DNA from: Paraburkholderia diazotrophica | GTDB taxonomy: Bacteria; Pseudomonadota; Gammaproteobacteria; Burkholderiales; Burkholderiaceae | Assembly: GCF_900108945.1 (NCBI RefSeq) | Contig: NZ_FNYE01000036.1 | Coordinates: 20,585-84,584, forward strand | DNA length: 64,000 bases | Direction: 5' to 3' | In this document: piece by piece, positions 7,889 through 16,653 of the stretch | How positions within the stretch are numbered: the first letter of the stretch is position 1 | Layout of the letters: the number at the start of each line of letters is the position of its first letter | Translations under genes and position numbers: made by a program | Notes under the pieces: generated by a model | Database searches by the model: none | What the model saw: only the letters and a program-made list of their open reading frames with translations | Told to the model about the DNA's origin: nothing

Positions 7889-9319
7889 GTGCATAGAGAC
7901 CAAATAAAACTAGTAGAGGCCCTTTCTAAAGAGCTCGAAGAAGGAAACCTCGCAATATTCGCTGGCGCAGGATTTTCCCGCGCGGCAGGATACGTCGATT
8001 GGAAAACTTTGCTAAAGCCGATAGCAGACGATCTCGATCTTGATGTGGAAAAGGAATGGGATCTTGTCACATTGGCGCAGTACCACACAAACGTCAATCA
8101 CACAAATCGAGCAAAGCTCAACCAGCTTCTGGTGACGGAATTCTCTACGGATCTCGCGCCGACGGATAATCATCGCATTCTTGCTAGGCTACCGATCTAT
8201 ACGTTCTGGACAACAAATTACGACAAGCTTATCGAATCGTCTCTTGAGTCGAACGGAAAAATTCCTGACGTCAAGTACACGGTCAAGCAGCTGGCGACGA
8301 CGCGTCGCCATCGAGACGCCATTGTCTACAAGATGCACGGTGACGCCGACCACGCATCGGAAGCTGTGCTGATTCGCGATGACTACGAGCGCTACCACCT
8401 TGCAATGCAGCCGTTCATTACTGCACTGAGCGGCGACTTGGTGTCTAAGACCTTCTTGTTCTTGGGGTTCAGTTTCACCGACCCGAATCTTGAATACATC
8501 CTCAGCCGTGTCCGAATCCAGTATGGAAAGGACCAACGGCAGCACCATTGCATTCTGCGGCGCGTAAGCCAAGATGCGGGCGAAAGCGAAGCCGACTTCG
8601 AGTATAGGCAGCGGAAAGAGAAGCTGTTCGAAGGAGAGCTGTTGCGCGTTGGCATTAAGACGACCTACGTTGACGAGTATGGTGAGATAACGACTATCCT
8701 GAAAGCTGTTGAGGACAAGCACAAACGGCGAACGATTTTTGTCTCGGGAGCTGCGCACGATTACTCGCCGTGGACCCAGGCCGAGGCGGAGAAGTTTGTG
8801 TACAACCTGAGTCGCGAAATCAGCAAGGCAGACTTCCGGGTCATCTCGGGGTTTGGTCTCGGTGTCGGCAGTGCGGTCATCACGGGCGTCCTTGAGCAGA
8901 CCATCATGAACGGAGGGCGCCTCGGCAGTGAGCAGTTGGTTCTGCGACCGTTTCCCCAGACTCAGTCTGGAACTCGGCCGCTCCGAGAACTGTGGCGAGA
9001 GTATCGCCATACGATGATTGACCATGCGGGCATCGCTATCTTCCTATTTGGGAACAAGCTGCAAGGCGATATCGTTGTCGAGTCGAACGGAATGCGCGAG
9101 GAATTCGACATTGCTCGCGAGAAAGGTGTCTTCGTTATCCCTGTCGGTATTACCGGCTCGATAACCCGAAAGTTTTGGGAAGAGGTGCTGGCAGCTTTTG
9201 ATCCAACCACGCACCAGAACGGCGCTCAAATACTGCCGCTCCTGCAGGCTCTTGGCGACGACAAGACGGATTTCGACGCCGCCACGGAGATTGTGTTGAA
9301 ACTTCTACGCATCATCTAG
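7889..9319 (+). CDS. thsA: ThsA, SIR2-SLOG NADase effector of a Thoeris system
   Basis: The GTG at 7889, preceded by AGAGGA, gives 476 residues, the same length as the best-studied ThsA as I recall it. The SIR2 domain has AIFAGAGFS (GAGFS 26-30), TTNYDKLIE with N110 and KMHGD with H150, matching the Asn and His needed for NAD hydrolysis in the family. The C-terminal SLOG domain starts near residue 290 (TIFVSGAA, then ISGFGLGVGSAV) and binds the signal nucleotide. Activated ThsA destroys NAD and stops growth of infected cells. The open frame extends upstream to a GTG at 7814, adding 25 residues, but that start has no good ribosome-binding site. It is immediately followed by thsB. Confidence 0.92.
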   Translation: MHRDQIKLVEALSKELEEGNLAIFAGAGFSRAAGYVDWKTLLKPIADDLDLDVEKEWDLVTLAQYHTNVNHTNRAKLNQLLVTEFSTDLAPTDNHRILARLPIYTFWTTNYDKLIESSLESNGKIPDVKYTVKQLATTRRHRDAIVYKMHGDADHASEAVLIRDDYERYHLAMQPFITALSGDLVSKTFLFLGFSFTDPNLEYILSRVRIQYGKDQRQHHCILRRVSQDAGESEADFEYRQRKEKLFEGELLRVGIKTTYVDEYGEITTILKAVEDKHKRRTIFVSGAAHDYSPWTQAEAEKFVYNLSREISKADFRVISGFGLGVGSAVITGVLEQTIMNGGRLGSEQLVLRPFPQTQSGTRPLRELWREYRHTMIDHAGIAIFLFGNKLQGDIVVESNGMREEFDIAREKGVFVIPVGITGSITRKFWEEVLAAFDPTTHQNGAQILPLLQALGDDKTDFDAATEIVLKLLRII

Positions 9320-9327
9320 GGACAAAA

Positions 9328-9768
9328 ATGGCAAGAAAAGTCTTCTTTAGCTTCAAGTATGACGATGTTCAGCGTGCCATGAATGTGCGCAATAGTAACG
9401 TCATCACGGGTGCAATCAAGTCGGGGTTCATCGATAAGGCGGACTTTGAAGAGGTCGAGCGCAAGGGCGACAATGCCATCAAAGCATGGATTGACAAGCA
9501 GCTCGAGGGCACGACAGTCACGGTGGTGCTGGTCGGCGCGAATACGAACAAGAGTCGATGGGTCAAGTACGAGATTGACCAGAGTATCGCTCGGGGAAAT
9601 GGAATCCTGACCATCGATGTTAGCAAGATCAAAGGTCTGGACGGGAACACCACTGAGTGCTGCAGCCTGCGCGTCAACGGGTACAACCACTACCTGTGGA
9701 ACAACGGCAACGGTAGGGATAACCTCGGTAAGTGGGTCGAGGACGCAGCTGTAGCCGCAGGCAAATAA
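9328..9768 (+). CDS. thsB: ThsB, TIR-domain sensor of a Thoeris system
   Basis: A TIR-like protein of 146 residues made of the domain alone. It begins ARKVFFSFKYDDVQRAMNVRNS, the ThsB signature, and contains TTVTVVLVGANTNKSRWVKYEI, where E82 is the candidate catalytic Glu. It starts eight bases after the thsA stop, so the two are one operon. Family knowledge: ThsB recognises infection and converts NAD to a cyclic ADP-ribose isomer that opens ThsA. Together with the TIR protein upstream this locus has two candidate sensors for one effector. Confidence 0.92.
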   Translation: MARKVFFSFKYDDVQRAMNVRNSNVITGAIKSGFIDKADFEEVERKGDNAIKAWIDKQLEGTTVTVVLVGANTNKSRWVKYEIDQSIARGNGILTIDVSKIKGLDGNTTECCSLRVNGYNHYLWNNGNGRDNLGKWVEDAAVAAGK

Positions 9769-10187
9769 TTGGCAGTTTTGTTCGGGTCGCCGGTTTCAGC
9801 GGCCCACCCCACTATGGTCGGTCGGACTGGGGGCGGGAGTGGGAGCTCGCTAATACGGGAAGCTGCCGGTCGGCTGTTCGATGCCCGGCACTGACAGCAA
9901 TTTGCTGACGTAGGACCTAGCCCGCCCTAACGTCGGCAAAGGCCGATTACTTGTCCTCGAGTGACGGCACGGAATGACGGTTCCGCTCTGATACTTGCCC
10001 TTGGCACAACGACGGCTCGATCGACGCCTGCGGGTCACAAAGAACAGCCATTCGCTGTGGCGTGGCATCCGCACTGACATCAACGCGGCGGCGAAGGTTT
10101 GTGAGAGTGTGAGTCGCGCGTGGCCGAAAAGAATGTCAGCAAGGCCGGGATGGTATGCGGGCGGGCAAAACGCGTTGGCCAGGTGTC
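9769..10187. other. Intergenic region, no gene recognised
   Basis: This stretch separates the defence island from the SET-domain gene. I find no frame with a ribosome-binding site or a recognisable product. Confidence 0.4.
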
Positions 10188-10631
10188 TCAGTTGCCTGCC
10201 GCCCCGGGCATCGACTGCCGGCACCCGGCAGTGCCGCACCGGCACGCGTACTGTTCTCTGACTGCGTCGTTGAGTTCGCCGTCGATGACCAGTGCGTAGT
10301 CGATGAACAGCTCATGGCCGGGCGCGATGTCGGTTAGCGCATGAATGAACACGCGATCGCCCGTCTCGATCGCCTCGCAGTTCGGTGCACATGCGTGGTT
10401 CAGGAAGCGGGCGCTGTTTCCGCCGCGGCTGCCGTCGATCACGCGCCCGTCGGACAGGCCAAACATAAACGTGTGGCCGGCCTCGGACCGCTGACGGGCG
10501 GCGGCGCGCTGCCAGCTGGTCACTTCACCCTTGTACTCGATGAGCCGCTCGCCGGCGGCGATCGGCTGCAGCGCAAAGAGGCCCTTGCCATGTACGGATG
10601 AGCGTCGTGCCGTGATGCGTTTCAGTCGCAT
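10188..10631 (-). CDS. SET-domain protein (putative lysine methyltransferase)
   Basis: A 147-residue SET domain starting at the ATG that gives MRLKRITARRS; the open frame extends 24 codons further upstream without support. The motifs are complete: GKGLFALQPIAAGERLIEY at the N-terminus, the cofactor/active-site NHACAPNCEA, GHELFIDYAL with the conserved Tyr, and a C-terminal post-SET type Cys group (CRCGTAGC). Small stand-alone SET proteins occur in Burkholderiaceae; their targets are not known to me. Ribosomal or nucleoid proteins are possible substrates. The gene points away from the neighbouring HU gene. Confidence 0.85.
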   Translation of the reverse strand: MRLKRITARRSSVHGKGLFALQPIAAGERLIEYKGEVTSWQRAAARQRSEAGHTFMFGLSDGRVIDGSRGGNSARFLNHACAPNCEAIETGDRVFIHALTDIAPGHELFIDYALVIDGELNDAVREQYACRCGTAGCRQSMPGAAGN

Positions 10632-10891
10632 TGTGTGTCGTTTCCCGCCAGCATGGTGTGTCAGTGATCGTGATTCCGGTTCTGCGAAGCATATCGTCGC
10701 CATCGCCTGTGTTCAACACAAGGCGTATCGTTTCGTATGCAACTAACTGTCCGGCGTTCGCGACAACCGGCCCGGCTTCGCCAAAAGTCAGCCAGCAGGA
10801 AGCGCGGTGCCTGGTCACGAGCGTCATATGCTGCGATGCCTTTTTCGAACGCCGCGCGGTTGCCGGGCGCCGTAGACATGCGTTAGGGTTG

Positions 10892-10924
10892 AGCGTCCTG
10901 CCCCGCATTGGGCGGGCGCTTTTA
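10892..10924 (+). terminator. Hairpin with T-run in the leader of the HU gene
   Basis: An imperfect GC-rich hairpin (arms GCGTCCTGCCC and GGGCGGGCGC around CATT) is followed by TTTT, 18 bases before the HU start. It has the form of an intrinsic terminator. No plus-strand gene ends before it, so it may act as an attenuator of the HU transcript. Confidence 0.4.
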
Positions 10925-10941
10925 TCAGAGGGAGCTCACAC

Positions 10942-11220
10942 ATGAACAGGCAGGAACTCATCGATGCGGTCGCCGCCACCACGGGCGAAAGCAAGGCCAG
11001 CACGGGCGAAGCCCTTGATGCCATCCTCGAAACCGTAACGGCGGCCGTGACGCGCGGCGAGACCGTCCAGCTGGTCGGCTTCGGTTCATTTTCGACGGGC
11101 GCCCGCGCCGAACGTAGCGGGCGCAATCCGTCGACGGGCGAGGCCATCACGATTCCCGCCGCGAAAACCGTGAAGTTTTCGGCCGGCAAGGCGTTCAAGG
11201 ACGTCCTGAATGCGGCGTGA
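10942..11220 (+). CDS. HU-family nucleoid DNA-binding protein
   Basis: A 92-residue HU/IHF-type protein. It begins MNRQELIDAVAATTGESKA, has the conserved VQLVGFGSFSTGARAERSGRNPSTGE, in which the arm tip RNPSTG makes the minor-groove contact, and ends with VKFSAGKAFKDVLN. AGAGGGAG precedes the ATG at a good distance. It bends and compacts DNA as a dimer. The Burkholderiaceae carry several such genes, and this copy is probably an accessory, island-borne paralogue. The hairpin in its leader may regulate it. Confidence 0.93.
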   Translation: MNRQELIDAVAATTGESKASTGEALDAILETVTAAVTRGETVQLVGFGSFSTGARAERSGRNPSTGEAITIPAAKTVKFSAGKAFKDVLNAA

Positions 11221-11729
11221 GCAGGCTGCGTCCAGCGCGCACAAGCGCCATTGGAACTTCGCGGCCATGTGATGCGGGTCTTGCGGGACTGGTTGACGTC
11301 GCAACCTGATCGACGAGTCGCCCGCCTGTTGTTTTTCGATGCGCCCGATTGATACGGCAGCGTGTCCGCTATCGTTCCGGAAGTTGGCGGTTTTCCCCGG
11401 CTTCCGGTGCGTGTTGAGGCCCACCGTCCAGAACCGGACGATGGGCTTTTTTTGAATGTGACGAGCGGAAGAGGCGGCGACCGGTTCTGGCGTCCATGCA
11501 CAACGCAGCCGGGGCCGCGCACCCCGTCGCGAATATCACAGACGGCCGGCAACCGGGTAGCGGGAGTGCCATCCATCCTTGAATAGTGGCTTCAACACTT
11601 TCTGCATCGTCCGACCGGATGCAGCACATCGGGTGCGAGGTCGGCGGCCATGTGGGTGATCACCATGCGCGCCTGTCAGTCACATCGTGCATCGTCATCG
11701 AATAAGCCGGCGGTCATCACGCACGGCGG
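11221..11729. other. Intergenic region, no gene recognised
   Basis: I find no supportable coding frame or RNA here. There is a short T-run near 11448 (GGGCTTTTTTTG) preceded by weak dyad symmetry. Confidence 0.35.
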
Positions 11730-11999
11730 TCAAGGCCTTGCAAAATCCTCCGCCGTCAATTCGAGACGCACAGCCGGATGAGCGAGCAGTTTGCGCCCCG
11801 CGATCGCGCGGATGCGGCCGTACCCATCCCTGAAGATCTTCAGGATGCGGGCATCACTGGCCCGGGGTTCGAGCCAGAAATACGTTTCGAGTGCTGCAAG
11901 TGTGATCACGCATTCGACCGTGACGTTCTGATGTACGAGTCCAAAGGCCACGCCACGACGGTTTGCGAGCACCTGCGGTTCAAGGTCCAGGGTTTCCAT
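11730..11999 (-). CDS. DUF1488-like small protein
   Basis: An 89-residue frame with the pattern of the DUF1488 family: a short beta strand region with VAFGLVHQNVTVECVITLAALETYFWL, then ILKIFRDGYGRIRAIAGRKLLAHPAVRLELTAEDFA. These proteins are common in Burkholderiaceae, often near plasmid or stress genes, and have no known function. The start is the first ATG; no strong ribosome-binding site is evident. Confidence 0.6.
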   Translation of the reverse strand: METLDLEPQVLANRRGVAFGLVHQNVTVECVITLAALETYFWLEPRASDARILKIFRDGYGRIRAIAGRKLLAHPAVRLELTAEDFARP

Positions 12000-12089
12000 G
12001 ACGGTAAAAGGAAAACGCGTCCGCGTTAGAACGGGGTCACCAGGATTTCTTGCATACGCGATGCAGTCCGGGTATCAGGCAGCTAGTTT

Positions 12090-12715
12090 AACTCAGTGAG
12101 GTAAGCCACCGGCTCTGCCGGTGGACTCACCAAGGTTTGACCTTTACGACGGTCGGCGTGAATTTCCTGTCTCTGCCAAGAGAAGGAGATTCACGATGAA
12201 AGAGTATCAGAGCCTGAGCCACACGAGATGGGACTGCAAGTATCACGTGGTGTTCATCCCGAAGCGGCGCAAGAAACAGATATTCGGCGTGTTGCGTCGG
12301 CAGCTCGGGGAGATATTTCATGAACTGGCGTCTCACAAGGAGTCGAAAAATCGTCGAGGGACACCTGATGGGGGATCACGTTCACATGTGCCTGAGCATT
12401 CCGCCGAAATATGCGGTATCGAACGTGGTGGGGTACATCAAGGGCAAGAGCGCAATTCAGATAGCCCGGAAGTACGGCGGTCGGCAACGCAATTTTACCG
12501 GCGAGCACTTTTGGGCCCGAGGCTACTTCGTTTCCACGGTGGGGTTGGACGAGCACATGGTACGAGCGTACATCCGCAACCAGGAGGAAGAAGATGAGCG
12601 GTACGACCAGATGAAGCTGGTCATGGAGTAAGCCGCCATCGGCGGCTCACGGTTTCATGGGCGCCTTTGAGGCGCTCACAATTTCAAGCCACCGGCTTTG
12701 CCGGTGGTATTTGAC
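12090..12715 (+). mobile_element. IS200-like element with subterminal hairpins (ends approximate)
   Basis: A single Y1-transposase frame is bracketed by two near-identical hairpins in the same orientation: CCACCGGCTCTGCCGGTGG at 12107-12125 and CCACCGGCTTTGCCGGTGG at 12690-12708. Hairpins near both ends instead of terminal inverted repeats are the mark of IS200/IS605 elements, which move as single strands. No tnpB is present. The exact cleavage sites cannot be fixed from the sequence alone. Confidence 0.75.
12196..12631 (+). pseudogene. tnpA: IS200-type TnpA transposase, frameshifted
   Basis: The first frame gives MKEYQSLSHTRWDCKYHVVFIPKRRKK...LASHKESK. The second frame continues IVEGHLMGDHVHMCLSIPPKYAVSNVVGYIKGKSA to the end (DQMKLVME). 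The HUH motif is present as DHVHM and the catalytic Tyr-bearing helix follows. The frames meet in a run of five A at 12346-12350; four would restore one reading frame. Apart from this single-base change the protein is complete. It may be a real inactivating mutation, a sequencing error, or slippage at the A-run. Confidence 0.85.
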
Positions 12716-12748
12716 TGACGGGATTTCAGCCCGGGGCCGTCACCGGTC

Positions 12749-14008
12749 TCACCAGTCGATGCGATGTTTCTCATCGGTCTCGTGGTGCCGGTGATCATCG
12801 TCGGCGTGCAGATAGAGACTCGTCGTGGCCAGTGATGCGTGGCCGAGGTTGTCGCGCACCAGTCGCAGGTCGACCTGCCGGTCCGCCATGTGCGAACCCG
12901 CGCTATGCCGCAGCCAGTGCGCCGACGCCTGCTCGAGTAGCGCGGCGCGGGCCTCGAATTCCGCGCCGCGCTCGCGCAGCTGGCGGGCGGCGCCCGCAAA
13001 CACGCGCTTGACGATCGTGTGCAGCGCGGCGCGAGTGAGTGGCTGGTTGACTGGCGCCGCAGTTTTCCTCCGGGACGACGATTCCCCGGTCCTTCCCGAA
13101 GTGCCGCCTGCAGTTGACCCGATCGGCAGCACGAGCGGCGTCGCCTCATGCGGTGAGGGCAGCGCGGTCATCCCGAGCGACTGCCGGTAGCGCGCGAGTT
13201 CCGACATCATTTCACGCGTCGCGGGAACCAGCCGATCCCTGTCCCCCTTGCCGTGCACGGTCAGCCACCAGCGCATCGTGCCGTCGGTGTCGCGCCGCAC
13301 GAAGAACTGGCCCATCGTGTTGCCGCCCGCCTCGGCGATGCGCAGGCCGCCCAGATACAGCAGCTTGAACAGCCACCGGACCCGGTGATAGTGGGCGCGC
13401 GCCCGCGCGGTGTCCTGCGGCATCGATGCAATGAAGTCCTTCACCGCCTGCCACAGGCCCGGTTCGAGATAGCGGGTGATGCGCGGCGCGGTTTTCCGGG
13501 TGCGCTGGCGTGACAGCGCGAGCGGATTGCCGGCCAGGTAGCCGGCCTGCACCAGCCACGAGAACAGCGTGTTGAGAACCACCATCGCCTGGCGCGCGCT
13601 GGCCGCGGAGAGCGGCCCATGGAACGGGCGCCAGCGCGCATCGCCGCGCGGATGCTTGCGGCCGCCGCCGGCGACCCAGAGTGCGGTGGGCTGCGGATCG
13701 GTGAGGAAGCGCCGGTAGCGCAGGCAGTCCTCGTGGGTCAGCGACGACAGCGGCTTGCCCAGTTCGACCAGTGACCAGAGCAGCAGCCGTTCCGCTTCCT
13801 TGCGGTAGTTCCCGAAGGTCGTCTGGATGTCAGCGAAGCGCGCGAGCCACGCGCGGATCGCGTCGAGATCGTTGGCGGCGGCAATCTGCGCGTGGCCGTC
13901 CGTCGCGCGGTTGGTGCCGGCATGACCGTCGAGCGCGGTGGGAATCGCGAGCGTCTCGAGCGGGGCGGGCTGCAAGGCGACGAGGCTGTTCTTCGGCGGG
14001 GTCGACAT
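12749..14008 (-). CDS. Tyrosine recombinase / phage-type integrase
   Basis: A 419-residue site-specific recombinase. The N-terminal SAM-like core-binding domain covers about residues 45-170. The catalytic domain has the Arg in LGGLRIAEA, Lys in VHGKGDRDRLV, the HxxR box HWLRHSAGSH, the His in LGHASLATTSLYLH and the nucleophile Tyr in the same segment. An insert of about 30 low-complexity residues (GGTSGRTGESSSRRK) separates the two halves. It resembles the XerC/D-like integrases found singly on Burkholderiaceae megaplasmids and islands. It is followed on the other strand by the kfrA-like gene, so it may belong to a replicon-maintenance or island-integration module. Confidence 0.92.
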   Translation of the reverse strand: MSTPPKNSLVALQPAPLETLAIPTALDGHAGTNRATDGHAQIAAANDLDAIRAWLARFADIQTTFGNYRKEAERLLLWSLVELGKPLSSLTHEDCLRYRRFLTDPQPTALWVAGGGRKHPRGDARWRPFHGPLSAASARQAMVVLNTLFSWLVQAGYLAGNPLALSRQRTRKTAPRITRYLEPGLWQAVKDFIASMPQDTARARAHYHRVRWLFKLLYLGGLRIAEAGGNTMGQFFVRRDTDGTMRWWLTVHGKGDRDRLVPATREMMSELARYRQSLGMTALPSPHEATPLVLPIGSTAGGTSGRTGESSSRRKTAAPVNQPLTRAALHTIVKRVFAGAARQLRERGAEFEARAALLEQASAHWLRHSAGSHMADRQVDLRLVRDNLGHASLATTSLYLHADDDHRHHETDEKHRIDW

Positions 14009-14208
14009 GAAGGTGAGGCTTTTCGGGAAGGGTGAGCTTTTCCGGGGGGGCGGGTTCGATAACGATATGGACCGTTAGATACTGTAGTGGTGCGAATATG
14101 CATTGTTTACAACATTATGCGGACTAATGTCAAATTACCACGTCGGTGCAATTGGATATGATGCGTCTTACGTTGTATTATTAGTGCCTCAAATAGTTTT
14201 TCTGGTCC

Positions 14209-14935
14209 ATGTCCGACGCTCCTGCCGACCTCCCGTCCGATGACGCGCGCCTCGCGGCCGAGATCGACCGCCTGAAGGCCGCGTTCCCGAAAACCCGCGA
14301 GCTGTACCGCGAGGTCTGCGTGCTGCTGTTCTTCCGCTTCGGGCAGGCGCCGACCGCGAACCGCCTGTACCAGCTGGTGAAACGCGGCAGCATGGGCACC
14401 CCCGCAGCAGTCCTTGGCGAGTTCCGGGCGGAGCAGCGCGTCGCGGCGGCCCGCGGCGAGCTGGAACGCACGGAGACCGCGCTCGAGCAGGCGCACCGCG
14501 GCGCTGCTCGCCGCGCAGGTCGAGGTCCGCGAACTGGAGAAGGCGCAGGCGGAAGGGTACGCGGCACGCCAGGCGATGGAAGCCGAAGTCGTGCGCCTCA
14601 AAAACGAGGCGGCGACACGCGACCGTGAACTGGAGAAGGTGCGCGACGGCTTCTCGCGCGATCTGGAGAAACTGCGAGAGACGGCGGCGCAGTCCGACGA
14701 GCGCCTGCGGGCCACGGAAAAGCGCGCGCTGCTCGAGATAGACCGCGAACGGGGCGCGGCCGCCAAGCTGCACAAGGAACTCGATGAGGCGAACCGGCGC
14801 GCCGACCGGCGCGATACGGACCATCGCCGCGCAGTCGAGGCGCTGCAGGCGCAGCTGGGTGACGCGCGCCATCAGGCGGGCGTCCGCGCCCGCCAGCAAG
14901 ACCGCGGTGCGCCGCAAGCGGGGCAAGAGCGATGA
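14209..14935 (+). pseudogene. KfrA-like DNA-binding coiled-coil protein, frameshifted
   Basis: The first frame contains the KfrA N-terminal domain (EIDRLKAAFPKTRELYREVCVLLFFRFGQAPTANRLYQLVKRGSMGTPAAVLGEF). The long coiled coil expected after it lies in the next frame (LLAAQVEVRELEKAQAEGYAARQAMEAEV to the end at 14935). The switch occurs near 14495-14505. KfrA proteins are plasmid-encoded DNA-binding coiled-coil proteins linked to plasmid partition and copy stability. If the shift is real only a truncated product is made; a sequencing error is the alternative. The next gene overlaps the second-frame stop by ATGA, which argues that the joined frame was functional recently. Confidence 0.75.
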
Positions 14936-15144
14936 CAGGTAGCCCCCGCCCGCGCAGGAGACGCAAGGGCCCAGCCTGCCCGCCGATCGGTGCGCTGATG
15001 TGCTACGGCGAGCGGACCGTGCGCGTGATCGCCGAAGCGAGCGGCCAGCGCGTGATCATCGAGTCGGTCGACGAGGACGGCCGCACCTTCCGCAGCACGG
15101 TCAAATGGGCTAGTCTGGCCGCTCTTGACGGGCAGCTTTTCTGA
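14932..15144 (+). CDS. Small hypothetical protein
   Basis: A 70-residue frame whose ATG overlaps the kfrA-like stop. A shorter version starting at 14998 (MCYGERTVRVIAEASG) has 48 residues and looks like the conserved part, forming a predicted small beta-barrel (VRVIAEASGQRVIIESVDEDGRTFRSTVKWASL). I do not recognise a function. It is tightly packed between the kfrA-like gene and the next one and is probably cotranscribed. Confidence 0.6.
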   Translation: MTGSPRPRRRRKGPACPPIGALMCYGERTVRVIAEASGQRVIIESVDEDGRTFRSTVKWASLAALDGQLF

Positions 15145-15149
15145 GGGCG

Positions 15150-15941
15150 ATGACGATGCAGCCGACCATGCAGCAGCTCGATATCTTCGCCGACAGCCGT
15201 GATGTGATGTTGCGCAACGACGTGCTGGAGCCGCTGCAGCGGCGTGAGGCGGCGGCCGCGCGAACAGCCCTCGAACGGCTGGCGGGCGAATATCCGGACG
15301 ATGGTGCGTTGCCTGCGCAGACGGTTCAGTCCTGGCTTGCCCCGAGCTGGCGGGCGCTCGCCCGGCGGGCCGCGTCACTGCCGTTTCGCGGGGCCGACGC
15401 GGGCGATCATGCCCTGAACCACGCCGCGCCGTTGTGGCTGCTGGCGGGCGACGGGGCGGCCGCGATCGATGCGGTCGAAGGCATTGCATCGTGGTGGCGC
15501 ATCCCGGCACCGCTTGCGTGGATGACCGAGGCGCGCTACCGGACGGACGGGCTGGATGCCGCATGGCCCCTGCTCGCGGAACTGGCGTGGCTGGCGCCCG
15601 CACGGTTCGCGGTATTGCTGCCCGTACTGGGTGACGCCTCGCTGGACGCGCTGCGCCGGCGCTTCGATGCTGAGTTTCCCGGCACCGGCGAAGTCTACGA
15701 TTACGCCTGGTTCGCAGCGTGGCTGACATTGGTGAAGCCTGCGCTGGCGGGCCGGCTGGGTGCGGCGCGGGTCCAGCGTGACCAGACCGCGTCGCGCGCG
15801 ACGGCCCTGCTGGGCGAAATCCTGCGTCGGGAGCATGAAGGCGACCAGCACGAACTGGTCACCCTGCGCCAGGAGTTCAGCCGGCTGCATGCGCCTCTGT
15901 TCGAGGTGTACATGGCGACGCGGAAAGTACAGCACCGGTGA
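15150..15941 (+). CDS. Hypothetical protein of a conserved island block
   Basis: A 263-residue, predominantly helical, Ala- and Leu-rich protein with many Trp (SWLAPSWRALARRAAS, GIASWWRIPAPLAWMTEARY, DYAWFAAWLTL). It has no signal peptide, membrane segment or catalytic motif I recognise. Its helical pattern suggests a repeat or scaffold fold. It starts six bases after the preceding stop and is likely in the same operon as the kfrA-like gene. Confidence 0.7.
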   Translation: MTMQPTMQQLDIFADSRDVMLRNDVLEPLQRREAAAARTALERLAGEYPDDGALPAQTVQSWLAPSWRALARRAASLPFRGADAGDHALNHAAPLWLLAGDGAAAIDAVEGIASWWRIPAPLAWMTEARYRTDGLDAAWPLLAELAWLAPARFAVLLPVLGDASLDALRRRFDAEFPGTGEVYDYAWFAAWLTLVKPALAGRLGAARVQRDQTASRATALLGEILRREHEGDQHELVTLRQEFSRLHAPLFEVYMATRKVQHR

Positions 15942-16018
15942 GCATGACGATCGGGGACGTGGGATCATCGCTGACGCCGTTGTCGCGCGGATGAGCCGGG
16001 CACAGGCACGGAGGCGAG

Positions 16019-16408
16019 ATGACATTGAAGGCGCAGTGGTACCGCGACAGGCTTGCGAAAAAAGCCCGCAGGGGTTTTTGTGGCTACCCGGTCGCAACGA
16101 TTGCCTTCTATGGGCCCGACGACACGCGGGCGACGAAGGTGTCGGTCGGCATCGTCGCGCACGAAGATGCGGATGCCGAGCCGGTTGAGCGATGGTTCTG
16201 TGAAACTTCCGATGCGAGGACCGATCCGGAAACCATCGAAGCAGTCGTCCGGTTCATCGAACAGCAGGGTGCCCGATCGGTCGCAACCGTGGATCGCATC
16301 ATCGGGTGTCCGCATGAGGAAGGCATCGACTATCCGGAAGGCGAAGCCTGTCCGCTGTGTCCGTTCTGGCGCAACCGTGACCGGTGGAGCGGCGAGATCA
16401 TCGGGTAA
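16019..16408 (+). CDS. Hypothetical protein with C-terminal Cys/His cluster
   Basis: 129 residues. The N-terminal part (RDRLAKKARRGFCGYPVATIAFYGPDDTRATKVSVGI) looks like a small alpha/beta domain. The C-terminus has GCPHEEG followed by CPLCPFW, a plausible zinc site. I have no functional assignment. It follows the previous gene by about 80 bases in the same direction. Confidence 0.65.
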   Translation: MTLKAQWYRDRLAKKARRGFCGYPVATIAFYGPDDTRATKVSVGIVAHEDADAEPVERWFCETSDARTDPETIEAVVRFIEQQGARSVATVDRIIGCPHEEGIDYPEGEACPLCPFWRNRDRWSGEIIG

Positions 16409-16653
16409 GTGCGGTCAGTTTCCGCAACCGATGCACGTGGCCGCTGGCATAAGCCAGCGTAATGGGATTTGCCGTGCGGAAGATAGGGCGGTGCGGCGTC
16501 GCACCGCCTGTCAATCAGGCCTCGCGGGCTCAATTTCCCGTGACAGTCCGTGACGCTTCCGTTCCTTTCGCCCAAACCGGCTGAATGCGATCGCGCGGGA
16601 TCTGGAGAGTTCGGGTTGGTCGTCCCTCACATACTTTTTTGCAGGGAAACTGA

